A stretch of 64,000 nt of DNA from Paenibacillus albicereus (GTDB lineage: Bacteria; Bacillota; Bacilli; Paenibacillales; Paenibacillaceae). Positions 27,436 through 37,021 of the stretch are shown piece after piece (positions within the stretch are counted from its first letter, which is position 1; each line of letters opens with the position of its first letter). Position numbers and translations under genes: made by a program. The stretch is taken from contig NZ_CP051428.1 of assembly GCF_012676905.1 (NCBI RefSeq), positions 2,814,001 through 2,878,000 on the forward strand, written 5' to 3'. The notes beneath the pieces were generated by a model, which did not search any database, was not told the origin of the DNA, and saw nothing but the letters and a program-made list of their open reading frames with translations.

Positions 27436-28785
27436 ATGCTCCGTACCCTAGTGACCGCCTGCGCCGCCATCCTCGTCGTCGCCGCCATCGTCGGCGGCAC
27501 GTCCGAGGCCTTCCAGGCATCGCTTTCCGGACTTTCGCTGTGGTGGAATTTCGTCTTCCCCGCTTTGCTCCCTTTTCTCGTGCTCGCCGAGCTCATGCTC
27601 GCCTTCGGCCTCGTGGACGGCCTCGGCGTCCTGCTCGCGCCGCTCATGCGGCTGCTCCGCCTGCCCGGGGCAGCCGGCTGGGCGCTCGTCCAGGGCTGGA
27701 CGAACGGCTACCCGGCCGGCTCGAGCGCGGCAGCCGGGCTCGTGCGCTCCGGGCGCCTCACTCCGGCGCAGGGGCAGCGGCTGCTCGCGCTTGTCCATTC
27801 GCCGAATCCGCTGTTCGTCATCGTCGTGCTCGGCGCAGGCTTCCTCCAGCAGCCGCTGTTCGGACTGCTGCTGCTGCCGCTCCTCTGGGCCGGCTCGCTG
27901 CTCGCCGCCTGGACGACGAGCCTCTTCGCGCCTCGTCCGGCGTCGGAGTCGGAGTCGGCAGCGACGGGCTCGGACGGCGCGCAAGCCCCGGGCGGAGCCG
28001 TCGTAACGGACGGCGCGACGGGCGGCGTCCCGCGCGTCGCTCCCGGCACGGAGGGCGCCAGCGGAGCGCTGCCTGGCGGAGCGCCTCCCTCCCGCAGCAA
28101 GCCTTCGGCCGCGGTCCGCTTCCTGCACGCGGTCGAGGACGGCCGCCTGCGCGACGGCCGCAGCTTCGGCAAGGCGCTCGGCGACGGCGTGAGCGGCGCC
28201 GTCCAGCAGCTCATGGCGACAGGCGGCCTCATCATCCTCGCCTCCGTGCTGCTGCGCCTGCTGCAGCCGCTGCTGCCCGCCGCCATCGCCGGCCCCGGCT
28301 TGACCGCCGCGGCCGAGGCGCATCTCGGCGCGGCGGCCCTCGCCAGCTGGCATGCGCCGGAGCCCGCCTCCCTGCTGCAGGCGGCCGCGCTCGCCGCCGC
28401 GCTCGGCTGGGGCGGGCTGTGCGCGCTGCTGCAGGCGGGCGCCGCCGCCAGCGACGGCGGCCTGCGCCTGCTCCCGCTCGCCGCCGCGCGCCTGCTCGCC
28501 GCCGCCTATTCCGGCGGCCTCGCGCTGCTGCTGTGGCGGCCGCTGTCGGCGCTTGGCGGCGCTGCCGCGCCCGCCTTCGCCGGCGCAGGCGGCGCGCCGG
28601 CCGCCGGCTGGCTCGCCGAAGCGCAGCGGCTGCTCCAGGAGCCGGGCGCCTGGAGCGACGTGCTGCGCGGCGCGCTGCTGCTGCAGCTGCCGCTCGCCGC
28701 CGCGCTCGCCTCGGCGCTGCTGCTGCTCTCGGCCGCGGCCGCGCTGGCGACCCGCCTGCGCCGTCCCGGCCGGTCCGGCGCCTAA
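27436..28785 (+). CDS. ylbJ: Sporulation integral membrane protein YlbJ
   Basis: 449-residue polytopic protein with two nucleoside-recognition (Gate) halves. Visible segments include GLSLWWNFVFPALLPFLVLA, GWTNGYPAGSSAAAGLVRSG and VHSPNPLFVIVVLGAGFLQQ. YlbJ is required for spore cortex formation in B. subtilis. A roughly 60-residue Gly/Ala/Ser-rich insert (about 172-230) splits the halves and makes it longer than usual. The patatin gene ylbK found next to it in Bacillus is absent. Confidence 0.92.
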   Translation: MLRTLVTACAAILVVAAIVGGTSEAFQASLSGLSLWWNFVFPALLPFLVLAELMLAFGLVDGLGVLLAPLMRLLRLPGAAGWALVQGWTNGYPAGSSAAAGLVRSGRLTPAQGQRLLALVHSPNPLFVIVVLGAGFLQQPLFGLLLLPLLWAGSLLAAWTTSLFAPRPASESESAATGSDGAQAPGGAVVTDGATGGVPRVAPGTEGASGALPGGAPPSRSKPSAAVRFLHAVEDGRLRDGRSFGKALGDGVSGAVQQLMATGGLIILASVLLRLLQPLLPAAIAGPGLTAAAEAHLGAAALASWHAPEPASLLQAAALAAALGWGGLCALLQAGAAASDGGLRLLPLAAARLLAAAYSGGLALLLWRPLSALGGAAAPAFAGAGGAPAAGWLAEAQRLLQEPGAWSDVLRGALLLQLPLAAALASALLLLSAAAALATRLRRPGRSGA

Positions 28786-28850
28786 ACGCAAGGCGTCTTC
28801 GGCGATGCGGCGCCCGTCAGCCGGTCCTCCAGCCGCGCCGCAGGGACGAA

Positions 28851-29993
<1,143 letters not shown>

Positions 29994-30273
29994 CGTGGTC
30001 CGCTCCTCCTGTTGCTTGCGGCGAATCGCCGCCAAAATGGCCTTCCTATCGTACCACAACCGCGTCGCGCGATGAAAGCGCTGGCTCGGATCGCGGCAAG
30101 CGTCGCGGGGAGAAGCTCCGCCAAGCGGACGGAGCCCCCGTCCAAGGCCGCTTTCCGACGGCAGGACCGGCGGAATTTGTCCCTCCGTCGAAGCGATTTT
30201 CCCCTTACCGGCCCGCGCGGGCCGCCGGATAATGGAAGGGAACTCATTTCCCAATCCAAAGGAGGAAAATCAT

Positions 30274-32112
30274 TTGACCCTACCCCGGTTCCGGCTGCCG
30301 CGCCGCCTCGCGGCCGCCTGCCTGTCCCTCGCGCTCGCGGCCGGCCTGAGCGCCGCAAGCCTGTCCGCTCCGAAAGCCGTCGATGCCGCCCCGGCCGGCG
30401 GCTACAAGATCGTCGGCTACTGGCACAACTTCGACAACGGCTCCGGCTTCATCCGCCTGCGCGACGTGTCGCCCGACTTCGACGTCATCAACGTCAGCTT
30501 CGCCGAGCCCGTCGGCGGCAGCGCGACCGGCAACATCGGCTTCGCTCCGTACAATTATACGGAAGCGGACTTCAAGGCCGACGTCGCCTATCTCAAGAGC
30601 AAAGGCAAGAAGGTGCTCATCTCGATCGGCGGAGCGAACGGCCAGGTGCAGCTCGCCTCGACCGCAGCCCGGGACACGTTCGTCAGCACCGTCTCCGGCA
30701 TCATCGACAAGTACGGCTTCGACGGCCTCGACGTCGACTTCGAAGGCCATTCCCTGTATCTGAACGCCGGAGACTCGGACTTCAAAAATCCGAAAACGCC
30801 GGTCATCGTCAATCTCATCGACGCGCTGAAGACGATCAACAGCCGCTACGGCAGCGACAAGTTCGTGCTGACGATGGCGCCGGAGACGTTCTTCGTGCAG
30901 CTCGGCTACTCGTTCTACGGCGGCAGCTGCATCAGCTGCGACAGCCGCGCCGGCGCCTACCTGCCGGTCATCTACGCCACACGCGACATCCTGGACTGGC
31001 TGCAGGTGCAGAACTACAACTCCGGTCCGATCACCGGCCTGGACGACCAGTACCATACGATGGGCAACGCCGACTTCCATGTCGCCATGGCCGACATGCT
31101 GCTGACCGGATTCCCCGTCGCCAAGAACGCGGCCCAGTTCTTCCCCGCGCTCAAGCAGGAGCAGGTGCTGCTCGGCCTCCCGGCGAACGGCAACGCGGGC
31201 GGCGGCTTCACGTCCGTCGCCGAGGTGCAGAAGGCGCTGGATGCCCTCATCAAGGGCCAGCAGCTGAGCACGTACAAGACGCGCGGCAGCGCCACGGGCT
31301 ACCCCAACCTCGGCGGCCTCATGACCTGGTCGGTCAACTGGGACAAATTCAACAACTTCGAATTCTCCAAGCAGCATCGCGCGTACCTGAACGCCATCGC
31401 GCCGACCGCCCCGGACACGCAGGCGCCGACCGCGCCGGGCAGCCTGGTCTCGACCGCCAAGACCGCCTCGAGCGTCAGCCTCGCCTGGAGCGCTTCTACG
31501 GATAACCGCGGCGTAACGGGATATGTCGTTTCTTACGGCAGCAGCTCGCTCGAGACGACCGGCACGTCCGCGACCGTCACCGGACTATCGGCCAGCACCG
31601 CCTACACCTTCACGGTCAAGGCGAAGGATGCCGCCGGCAACCTCTCCGCCGCCAGCTCGCCGCTTGCCGTCACGACAAACGCTCCGTCCACCGACACGAC
31701 GCCTCCGACCACGCCGGGCTCGCTCGCCGCGACCGCCAAGTCGTCCACCGGCGTCACGCTCGGCTGGAGCGCTTCGACCGACAACGTCGGCGTGAGCGGC
31801 TACGTGGTAGCCTACGGCTCGACGTCGGTCGAGACGTCCGGCACGAGCTACGCGGTCTCCGGCTTGACGCCGAACACCGCCTACACCTTCACCGTCAAGG
31901 CCAAGGACGCCGCCGGCAACCTGTCCGCCGCCTCCTCGCTGACCGTGACGACGGATGCCGCTTCCGGCGCTGCGGCATGGGCCGCCGGCGTCAGCTACAA
32001 GACGGGCGACCTCGTGACGTACGGCGGAAAGACGTATTCCTGCCGCCAGCCGCACACGTCGCTGCAAGGCTGGGAGCCGCCGAACGTGCCGGCTCTGTGG
32101 CTGCTGAAGTAA
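30274..32112 (+). CDS. Secreted GH18 chitinase with two Fn3 domains and a chitin-binding domain
   Basis: 612-residue secreted chitinase. Signal peptide (LAAACLSLALAAGLSAASLS) ending near VDAA; GH18 catalytic domain from GGYKIVGYWHNFDNGSG to about residue 370, with the catalytic motif FDGLDVDFEG; two fibronectin type III repeats (about 385-470 and 475-560), each with a TFTVKAKDAAGNLSAAS segment; and a C-terminal CBM5/12-type chitin-binding domain (AAWAAGVSYKTGDLVTYGGK). The start is a TTG at 30274 with AAAGGAGG 8 bases upstream. It cuts beta-1,4 links in chitin outside the cell. Single gene with its own terminator. Confidence 0.93.
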   Translation: MTLPRFRLPRRLAAACLSLALAAGLSAASLSAPKAVDAAPAGGYKIVGYWHNFDNGSGFIRLRDVSPDFDVINVSFAEPVGGSATGNIGFAPYNYTEADFKADVAYLKSKGKKVLISIGGANGQVQLASTAARDTFVSTVSGIIDKYGFDGLDVDFEGHSLYLNAGDSDFKNPKTPVIVNLIDALKTINSRYGSDKFVLTMAPETFFVQLGYSFYGGSCISCDSRAGAYLPVIYATRDILDWLQVQNYNSGPITGLDDQYHTMGNADFHVAMADMLLTGFPVAKNAAQFFPALKQEQVLLGLPANGNAGGGFTSVAEVQKALDALIKGQQLSTYKTRGSATGYPNLGGLMTWSVNWDKFNNFEFSKQHRAYLNAIAPTAPDTQAPTAPGSLVSTAKTASSVSLAWSASTDNRGVTGYVVSYGSSSLETTGTSATVTGLSASTAYTFTVKAKDAAGNLSAASSPLAVTTNAPSTDTTPPTTPGSLAATAKSSTGVTLGWSASTDNVGVSGYVVAYGSTSVETSGTSYAVSGLTPNTAYTFTVKAKDAAGNLSAASSLTVTTDAASGAAAWAAGVSYKTGDLVTYGGKTYSCRQPHTSLQGWEPPNVPALWLLK

Positions 32113-32246
32113 GGGGCGTATCGCACAGGCACGGCCCGGGCGGGACGAGAGCAGGCGCAGCGCTCTCGTCCCTCCAAGCACAGGCACGGCAGGAGCAAGC
32201 GCGGCAAAGCCGCCGCTCAGCCTCCTCGCAAGGCCCGCAGGATGAG

Positions 32247-32284
32247 GACGAAGCCGGGAGCGTGCTCTCGGCCTCGTCTTTTTT
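32247..32284 (+). terminator. Terminator after the chitinase
   Basis: GACGA, CCG and GAGC on the left pair with GCTC, CGG and TCGTC on the right (small symmetrical internal loops), followed by TTTTTT. It lies 135 bases after the chitinase stop. Confidence 0.75.
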
Positions 32285-32299
32285 CTTCTTATCGCAAAT

Positions 32300-32468
32300 T
32301 TTTTGGAAAGAAGCATGTATAAGCCGCCGTGGGGGCGGACATCCTTGTATTACCGGCGTCGAGAGATGCCGTAGACACCGCGGAGAAGGCTTACGTTTCC
32401 CCATAAGCTCTTCGTCCGGTTTCTCCTCTCCCATGAAAGAGGCCCCCGCAAGGGGGCCTCGCTTTTTT
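32300..32468 (+). ncRNA. Candidate structured RNA with its own intrinsic terminator
   Basis: The 485-bp gap between the chitinase and mnmH holds no convincing gene. After the chitinase terminator, a hairpin-rich segment is seen: CCGCC/GGCGG near 32325-32338, CGGCGTC-GAGA-GATGCCG (32354-32371), a larger arm with GGAGAA/TTCTCC outside and GCTTA/TAAGC inside (32382-32427), then a strong terminator (32439-32460 stem with GCAA loop, T-run 32463-32468). Since neighbouring genes have separate terminators, this looks like an independent unit. The -10 candidate TATAAG at 32318 has no good -35. No known family was recognised. Confidence 0.4.
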
Positions 32469-32537
32469 GCGTCCGGACGTTATTCAACCGGCAATTCCAG
32501 CAAGCAGCTCTACTCGACATGCCGATCCGCCCGCCAC

Positions 32538-32579
32538 AAAAAACACGGGACGAAGCCGAGCAGACACGGCCTCGTCCCG
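32538..32579 (-). terminator. Terminator after selD-mnmH
   Basis: Minus strand CGGGACGAGGCC pairs with GGCTTCGTCCCG (one G-T pair) and is followed by TGTTTTTTG. Confidence 0.85.
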
Positions 32580-32597
32580 GATCCGGAAGCAGCGGAT

Positions 32598-33632
32598 TCA
32601 GGTCGCGTCCGGCAAAGCCGCCCTCACGCCGTCGAGCGCCTCCTGCTCCGTGCGCGCCCGCACGAGCTTCTCCCGCTCCTGGTCGTAGCGGTCGGCTCCA
32701 TGCTCGTAGCGCGGATCATAGTAATGCTCCAGCAGCAGCTCGGCCGCGACGTCGAATCGGTCCTGCTCGATGCTCGCCTGGATCTCCTTGGCCACGGGCG
32801 TGTGCATGCGCGGCTTGATGACCTTGAACGCGTGCAGGCAGGCGTCCTTATGCTCCTTGGGCCGGTAGTCCTGCACGATATGCCGCACGCGCACCGGCAT
32901 CGGCAGCTCGAGCCGGATCGGCACGCCGCTTTCCTTCGCATCCATCAAAAATTGCGGCATCGAGCACTTGCCGATGCGGCGGCTTTCCGCCTCCATGATG
33001 ACATATGGCGCCCGCTCGAAGCGCAGCAGCGCCTCCAGCAGCTCGGCGTCGAACGTCTTCTGGTTGCTCCCCCGCAGCCCGACCTCGCCGAAGATCGAGC
33101 CCCGATGGCTCGCGAAGCCCTCGAGATCGAGGACCGGATAGCCTTCTGAGGCGAGCTGGCGCAGGATCGCCGTCTTGCCGGTGCCGGTATTGCCGTGCAG
33201 CACGTAGGCCGGCTTGTCCAGCCGGTACGTCTCCAGCGTCTCCACGACCCAGCGGCGGTACTCGCGGTAGCCGCCCGCCAGCCGGTAGCAGTGGATGTCC
33301 ATGAGGCCGAGCAGCGTCGCCGTCGTCCGGCTGCGGCCGCCGCCGCGCCAGCAGAACAGCGCGATCTTGCCCGGCAACGCCGCGAATTCGCCGATGAACG
33401 CCGGCAGCTTGGCGCTCATGAGCTCGAGCCCGCGCCGCTTGGCCTCCGCCATGCCGCGCTGCTTGTACAGCGTGCCGACCTCCGCCCGTTCGGCGTCGTC
33501 GAAGAACGGGATGTTGACGCTGCCGGGAATCGTCGCCTCCGCGAATTCCGAGGGCGAGCGGACGTCGACGATCGTCAGCTCCTTGCGGTCCCTCATGTCC
33601 CGCAGCTTGGGTACGGTCAAGTCCTGAAACAT
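32598..33632 (-). CDS. mnmH: tRNA 2-selenouridine synthase (MnmH/SelU)
   Basis: 344-residue enzyme that swaps sulfur for selenium in the wobble 2-thiouridine of Lys, Glu and Gln tRNAs, using selenophosphate from SelD. An N-terminal rhodanese domain has the active Cys in ALFCWRGGGRSRTTA near residue 95, and a C-terminal P-loop domain has HGNTGTGKTAILRQL near 148. The ATG at 33632 (MFQDLTVPKL) has AGAAGGA correctly spaced; the frame also opens at 33638. It follows selD by 28 bases on the same strand. Confidence 0.95.
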   Translation of the reverse strand: MFQDLTVPKLRDMRDRKELTIVDVRSPSEFAEATIPGSVNIPFFDDAERAEVGTLYKQRGMAEAKRRGLELMSAKLPAFIGEFAALPGKIALFCWRGGGRSRTTATLLGLMDIHCYRLAGGYREYRRWVVETLETYRLDKPAYVLHGNTGTGKTAILRQLASEGYPVLDLEGFASHRGSIFGEVGLRGSNQKTFDAELLEALLRFERAPYVIMEAESRRIGKCSMPQFLMDAKESGVPIRLELPMPVRVRHIVQDYRPKEHKDACLHAFKVIKPRMHTPVAKEIQASIEQDRFDVAAELLLEHYYDPRYEHGADRYDQEREKLVRARTEQEALDGVRAALPDAT

Positions 33633-33660
33633 CGCCATTCCTTCTCTCTCTATAATACGG

Positions 33661-34710
33661 TTATACGGTCCGGATCCGTCCGGCCTGCTCGGCCGACGCC
33701 TCGCCGATGAGGGCGGCCTCGACGCCGCCTTCGCGCAGCTCGGCGAGAAGCGCCTGCGCCTGCTCCGAGCCGACGGCGATCAGCAGGCCGCCCGACGTGA
33801 CCGCATCGCACAGGATGAGGCGGTCGATCTCGTCATGCTCGTCGGCGAAATCGACCGACGGGCTCACATGCGCATGGTTGTTGCGCGTGCCGCCGGGGAT
33901 GAAGCCGGCTTCCGCCAGCTCGCGGGCGCGCGGCAGCACCGGCACGTCGTCCTTGACGATCGTCAGGCCGACGCCGCTGCCTTTGGCCATCTCCATCGCA
34001 TGGCCGAGCAGTCCGAATCCGGTCACGTCCGTGCACGCATGCACGTCGTAGCCGTCCATGATTTCGGCGGCGCGGCGGTTCAGCATCGACATGACGCGGG
34101 TCACCTGCGCGACTTCGTCCGGCGAAAGCTGATCCTTCTTGATCGACGTCGTGTAGATGCCGACGCCGATCGGCTTCGTCAGCAGCAGCGCGTCGCCCGG
34201 CTTCGCGCCGGCATTGGTCCGCACCCGGTCCGGATGCACCAGCCCCGTGACGGCCATGCCGAACTTCGGCTCTTTGTCGTCGATCGAATGTCCGCCGAGC
34301 AGCGTCGCGCCGGACTCGGCCAGCTTGTCGCCCGCTCCCCGCAGGATGTCGGCCAGAATCGACTTGTCCAGCGCCTGGATGGGGAAGGCGACGATATTCA
34401 GCGCCGTCAGAGGCTTGCCGCCCATCGCGTAGATGTCGCTGATCGCGTTGGCCGCGGCGATCTGCCCGAACGCATACGGGTCATCGACGATCGGGGTGAA
34501 GAAATCGACCGTCTGCACGAGCGCCATGTCGGCGCTCAGCCGGTAGACGCCGGCGTCGTCGCTCGTATCGAGCCCGACGAGCAGGTCGGGATTGGGCACC
34601 GACGGAGGGAGCTGGCGCAGCACCTGCGACAGGTCGGCCGGTCCGATCTTGCAGCCGCAGCCTCCCTTGCTGGACAAGGACGTCAGTTTGACGCTTGGGG
34701 ATATCGACAT
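33661..34710 (-). CDS. selD: Selenide, water dikinase (selenophosphate synthetase)
   Basis: 349-residue SelD, which makes selenophosphate from selenide and ATP. The N-terminal catalytic region reads KGGCGCKIGPADL, with Cys (not Sec) at the active position; further motifs are DDAGVYRLSADMALVQTVDF, GGHSIDDKEP and TDVTGFGLLGHAMEMA. The ATG at 34710 was chosen for its AGAGGGA site; a longer frame to 34779 has none. With mnmH next to it and no selA/selB in the window, the local role is tRNA selenation. Confidence 0.96.
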   Translation of the reverse strand: MSISPSVKLTSLSSKGGCGCKIGPADLSQVLRQLPPSVPNPDLLVGLDTSDDAGVYRLSADMALVQTVDFFTPIVDDPYAFGQIAAANAISDIYAMGGKPLTALNIVAFPIQALDKSILADILRGAGDKLAESGATLLGGHSIDDKEPKFGMAVTGLVHPDRVRTNAGAKPGDALLLTKPIGVGIYTTSIKKDQLSPDEVAQVTRVMSMLNRRAAEIMDGYDVHACTDVTGFGLLGHAMEMAKGSGVGLTIVKDDVPVLPRARELAEAGFIPGGTRNNHAHVSPSVDFADEHDEIDRLILCDAVTSGGLLIAVGSEQAQALLAELREGGVEAALIGEASAEQAGRIRTV

Positions 34711-34834
34711 AGGTTTCCCTCTTTTCCGTAAGCTATCGTTCAACCCCTTCATTATACGACAACCTTTGTCCGGCTCCAACTCCGACCGGCCGCTGCCTGG
34801 AGCTTCATTTCCTGCTTCCGCTTTAGGAGCGCTG

Positions 34835-34843
34835 TGCTATAAT
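34835..34843 (+). promoter_or_regulatory. Promoter of the ArsP-type permease
   Basis: TGCTATAAT: an extended -10 with a perfect hexamer (34838-34843), 38 bases before the permease start. The -35 is poor, as often with extended -10 promoters. Confidence 0.6.
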
Positions 34844-34881
34844 GGTCGAGCACTGACACCATTCGAGGAGGTTTTTCCGTC

Positions 34882-35961
34882 TTGAGCCCTTCTTCCACGA
34901 TGCCCTCCCGGCGTCCGAACGACGGCCGCAAAGCGCTGTGGCTCGCCGTCCTGTTCATCCTCATCGCCGCCGCCGGCCTCACTTATATCAAGTGGTGGCC
35001 CTACTACGGCAAGGCGATCAAGGCGATCACCGAGCATACGATCGGCAGCTCGATCCTGACCGGCGGACAGGAAGCGATTCCGAATCCTTCCTGGCAGTCC
35101 GCGTGGGACTACGCCGTCGTCTATTATAAAGCCGTCTGGAAAGCCGCCGTATTCGGCATCCTGCTCGGCTCGCTCGTGCAGGTGCTGCTGCCGGCGAACT
35201 GGCTCATGCGCGTGCTCGGCCAACGCACGTTCCGCAGCACGGTGTGGGGCGGCGTCGCTTCGCTTCCCGGCATGATGTGCTCCTGCTGCGCCGCGCCGAT
35301 CGCCGCCGGCCTGCGCAAGAAGAACGTCTCCGTCGGAGCCGCGCTCGCCTTCTGGCTCGGCAATCCGCTGCTCAATCCGGCGACGCTGATCTTCATGTTC
35401 TTCGTGCTCGGCTGGGACTTCACGCTGCTGCGCCTCGCCTTCGGGCTGGCGATCACGTTCGGCGTCAGCTACCTGGCGAACCGCTTCGCGGGGGAAGCGT
35501 CCGTCTCCGAGGACAAGCTGCCGGCCGAGGCGCTCGCCCCGGCCCAGGCGGATCATCGGCCGTTCCTCGTCCGCTGGGGACGCAGCCTCGGCACGATGCT
35601 GCTGAACGTCATTCCGGCCTACATCCTCGCCGTGCTGCTGCTCGGCGCCGCGCGCGCCTGGCTGTTCCCGACGCTGGGCGAAGGAGCCGGCACGACGGTG
35701 CTGGCGCTGCTCATCTTTGCGATCGCGGGCACGCTGTTCGTCATCCCGACCGCAGCGGAAATTCCGATCGTGCAGTCGTTCCTGTCGCTCGGCTACGGCG
35801 GCGCGGCTGCCGGCGCGCTGCTCGTCACGCTGCCGACGGTCAGCCTGCCCTCGCTGCTCATGCTGCGCCGCGCCTTCCCGGCGCGCGTGCTCTGGCTCGT
35901 GTTCGGCTCCGTCGTCGCGTCCGGCCTCTTGAGCGGCTTGATCGGAGCATTCCTGTTCTGA
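34882..35961 (+). CDS. Permease of the ArsP/DUF318 family
   Basis: 359-residue membrane protein with about nine hydrophobic segments in two repeats. Diagnostic stretches are ASLPGMMCSCCAAPIAAGLR with a Cys-x-Cys-Cys cluster, LAFWLGNPLLNPATLIFMFF and the matching second-half IPTAAEIPIVQSFLSLGYG. The family includes ArsP, an exporter of organic arsenicals, and related permeases of unknown substrate. The start is a TTG at 34882, 10 bases after GAGGAGG. It is divergent from selD-mnmH, which raises the possibility of a selenium or arsenic substrate; this is inference only. Confidence 0.8.
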   Translation: MSPSSTMPSRRPNDGRKALWLAVLFILIAAAGLTYIKWWPYYGKAIKAITEHTIGSSILTGGQEAIPNPSWQSAWDYAVVYYKAVWKAAVFGILLGSLVQVLLPANWLMRVLGQRTFRSTVWGGVASLPGMMCSCCAAPIAAGLRKKNVSVGAALAFWLGNPLLNPATLIFMFFVLGWDFTLLRLAFGLAITFGVSYLANRFAGEASVSEDKLPAEALAPAQADHRPFLVRWGRSLGTMLLNVIPAYILAVLLLGAARAWLFPTLGEGAGTTVLALLIFAIAGTLFVIPTAAEIPIVQSFLSLGYGGAAAGALLVTLPTVSLPSLLMLRRAFPARVLWLVFGSVVASGLLSGLIGAFLF

Positions 35962-35974
35962 TCGGCAGCATGCC

Positions 35975-36021
35975 AAAAAAGACGGAAGCCCGGCTTGATG
36001 CCGGCCGCTTCCGTCTTTTTT
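35975..36021. terminator. Bidirectional terminator after the permease
   Basis: AAAAAAGACGGAAGC pairs with GCTTCCGTCTTTTTT, with an inner CCGGC/GCCGG stem. It serves the permease and the convergent membrane protein gene. Confidence 0.92.
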
Positions 36022-36046
36022 GTCGTTGTCGCCGCTCACCCGCCGC

Positions 36047-36847
36047 TCATCCCCCGCCGTCCGGCTCGAGGCAGGCGGCCGCTTCGCTGCGGCTCTCCCG
36101 GGAAAGGCGCCCAAGCAGGCGCGCGACGACGATGAACAGCGCGACGGCGAACAGCACCGCGGCGAGCGGATGCTCCGGCAGCGCCATGTAGCCGAACATC
36201 GGCCCCATCAGGCCGCCCATCGCGCCGCCGAGCAGCCCTTCCAGCGCCGGCGCGGCTCCGTGGCGGCTGCCCGCCGCATAGCCGGCCCAAGCTGCGGCAG
36301 CTCCTGCGCCGATCGCAGGAAGCGCGAATTGGCCGAGCAGCACCGACAGGATCGTGCCTCCGGCCAGCCCCGCCGCCATCGAAAAGCCCATGCAGCACAT
36401 CATGAGCGGCATCTCGGCCGGCCGCTCCATGTAGCGCAGCCGCAGCATCTGACGAATCGTCAAGGCGGCGATCAGCAGAAGCGAGAGGATCTCGAATAGC
36501 GCCCTAGCAAGCGCCCAGCCCTGCAGCGGCGCCTGCAGCCCGCCGGCTCCCATCTCTTCGCCGTGGTCCATGGCGTGCCCGGCCGGAGCCGCGTCCGGCG
36601 CCGGCGCTTCCTGCAGCGCGACAGCCTGCGTCGTCTGGCGGATCGGCGCGGCTCCTGCCGCTTCGGCCAGCCCCGTCGCGGCCGCGCCCCAGCCGAAGGC
36701 GAGCCCGAGCAGCAGGCCCGCCGCAGCGACGGCGATCCGCCCTTTTGCGATGGCGGCCATGAAGCGACGAGGCAGCCGCAGCCGTCCGCCTGCGGCTTGT
36801 CCCGCCGCAGCGGAAGCCAAGCGCGGCGCAGAGATCCCAGTTCGCAT
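36047..36847 (-). CDS. Unrecognised multi-pass membrane protein
   Basis: 266-residue protein I do not recognise. It has an N-terminal signal-like hydrophobic segment (IAVAAAGLLLGLAFGWG), a hydrophilic stretch with GHAMDHGEEMG, then about five membrane segments, one with a Cys pair (PLMMCCMGFSMAAG) and one Gly/Met-rich (LGGAMGGLMGPMFGYM). His, Met and paired Cys in or near membrane segments are seen in metal-handling proteins, but nothing here proves that. GGAGGGG lies at good spacing before the ATG at 36847. Single gene. Confidence 0.7.
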   Translation of the reverse strand: MRTGISAPRLASAAAGQAAGGRLRLPRRFMAAIAKGRIAVAAAGLLLGLAFGWGAAATGLAEAAGAAPIRQTTQAVALQEAPAPDAAPAGHAMDHGEEMGAGGLQAPLQGWALARALFEILSLLLIAALTIRQMLRLRYMERPAEMPLMMCCMGFSMAAGLAGGTILSVLLGQFALPAIGAGAAAAWAGYAAGSRHGAAPALEGLLGGAMGGLMGPMFGYMALPEHPLAAVLFAVALFIVVARLLGRLSRESRSEAAACLEPDGGG

Positions 36848-36951
36848 ATCATCCCCTCCTCTGACCCGATGCGCGGAGTCCGTCTCTCATCTCTATGCGA
36901 GTCGAGGCGAGGCTAGAAGCTTGCGAAGCCCTTTCCAGATCCTGGTCTTCC

Positions 36952-36965
36952 CAAACGTACGTTCC
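36952..36965 (+). promoter_or_regulatory. LexA-box-like palindrome before the nucA-type gene
   Basis: CAAACGTACGTTCC resembles the Bacillus LexA box CGAAC-N4-GTTCG, with mismatches at position 2 and the last base. It lies within the spacer upstream of a TATACT -10 at 36970-36975. Suggestive only. Confidence 0.3.
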
Positions 36966-37021
36966 CTGTTATACTGGAGGCGTAGGCTCCGCACAGGAGA
37001 GAACCGATCAGGAGGACGACC

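Noticed and set aside
32340-32400. T-box riboswitch, because of ACCGCGG
   Set aside because: Only a few bases of the T-box sequence match, there is no specifier stem, and no gene follows on the plus strand.
31991-32434. A 147-codon leftward frame in the chitinase-mnmH gap
   Set aside because: No family similarity, it runs back over the chitinase 3' end, and the RNA-like hairpins and terminators explain the segment better.
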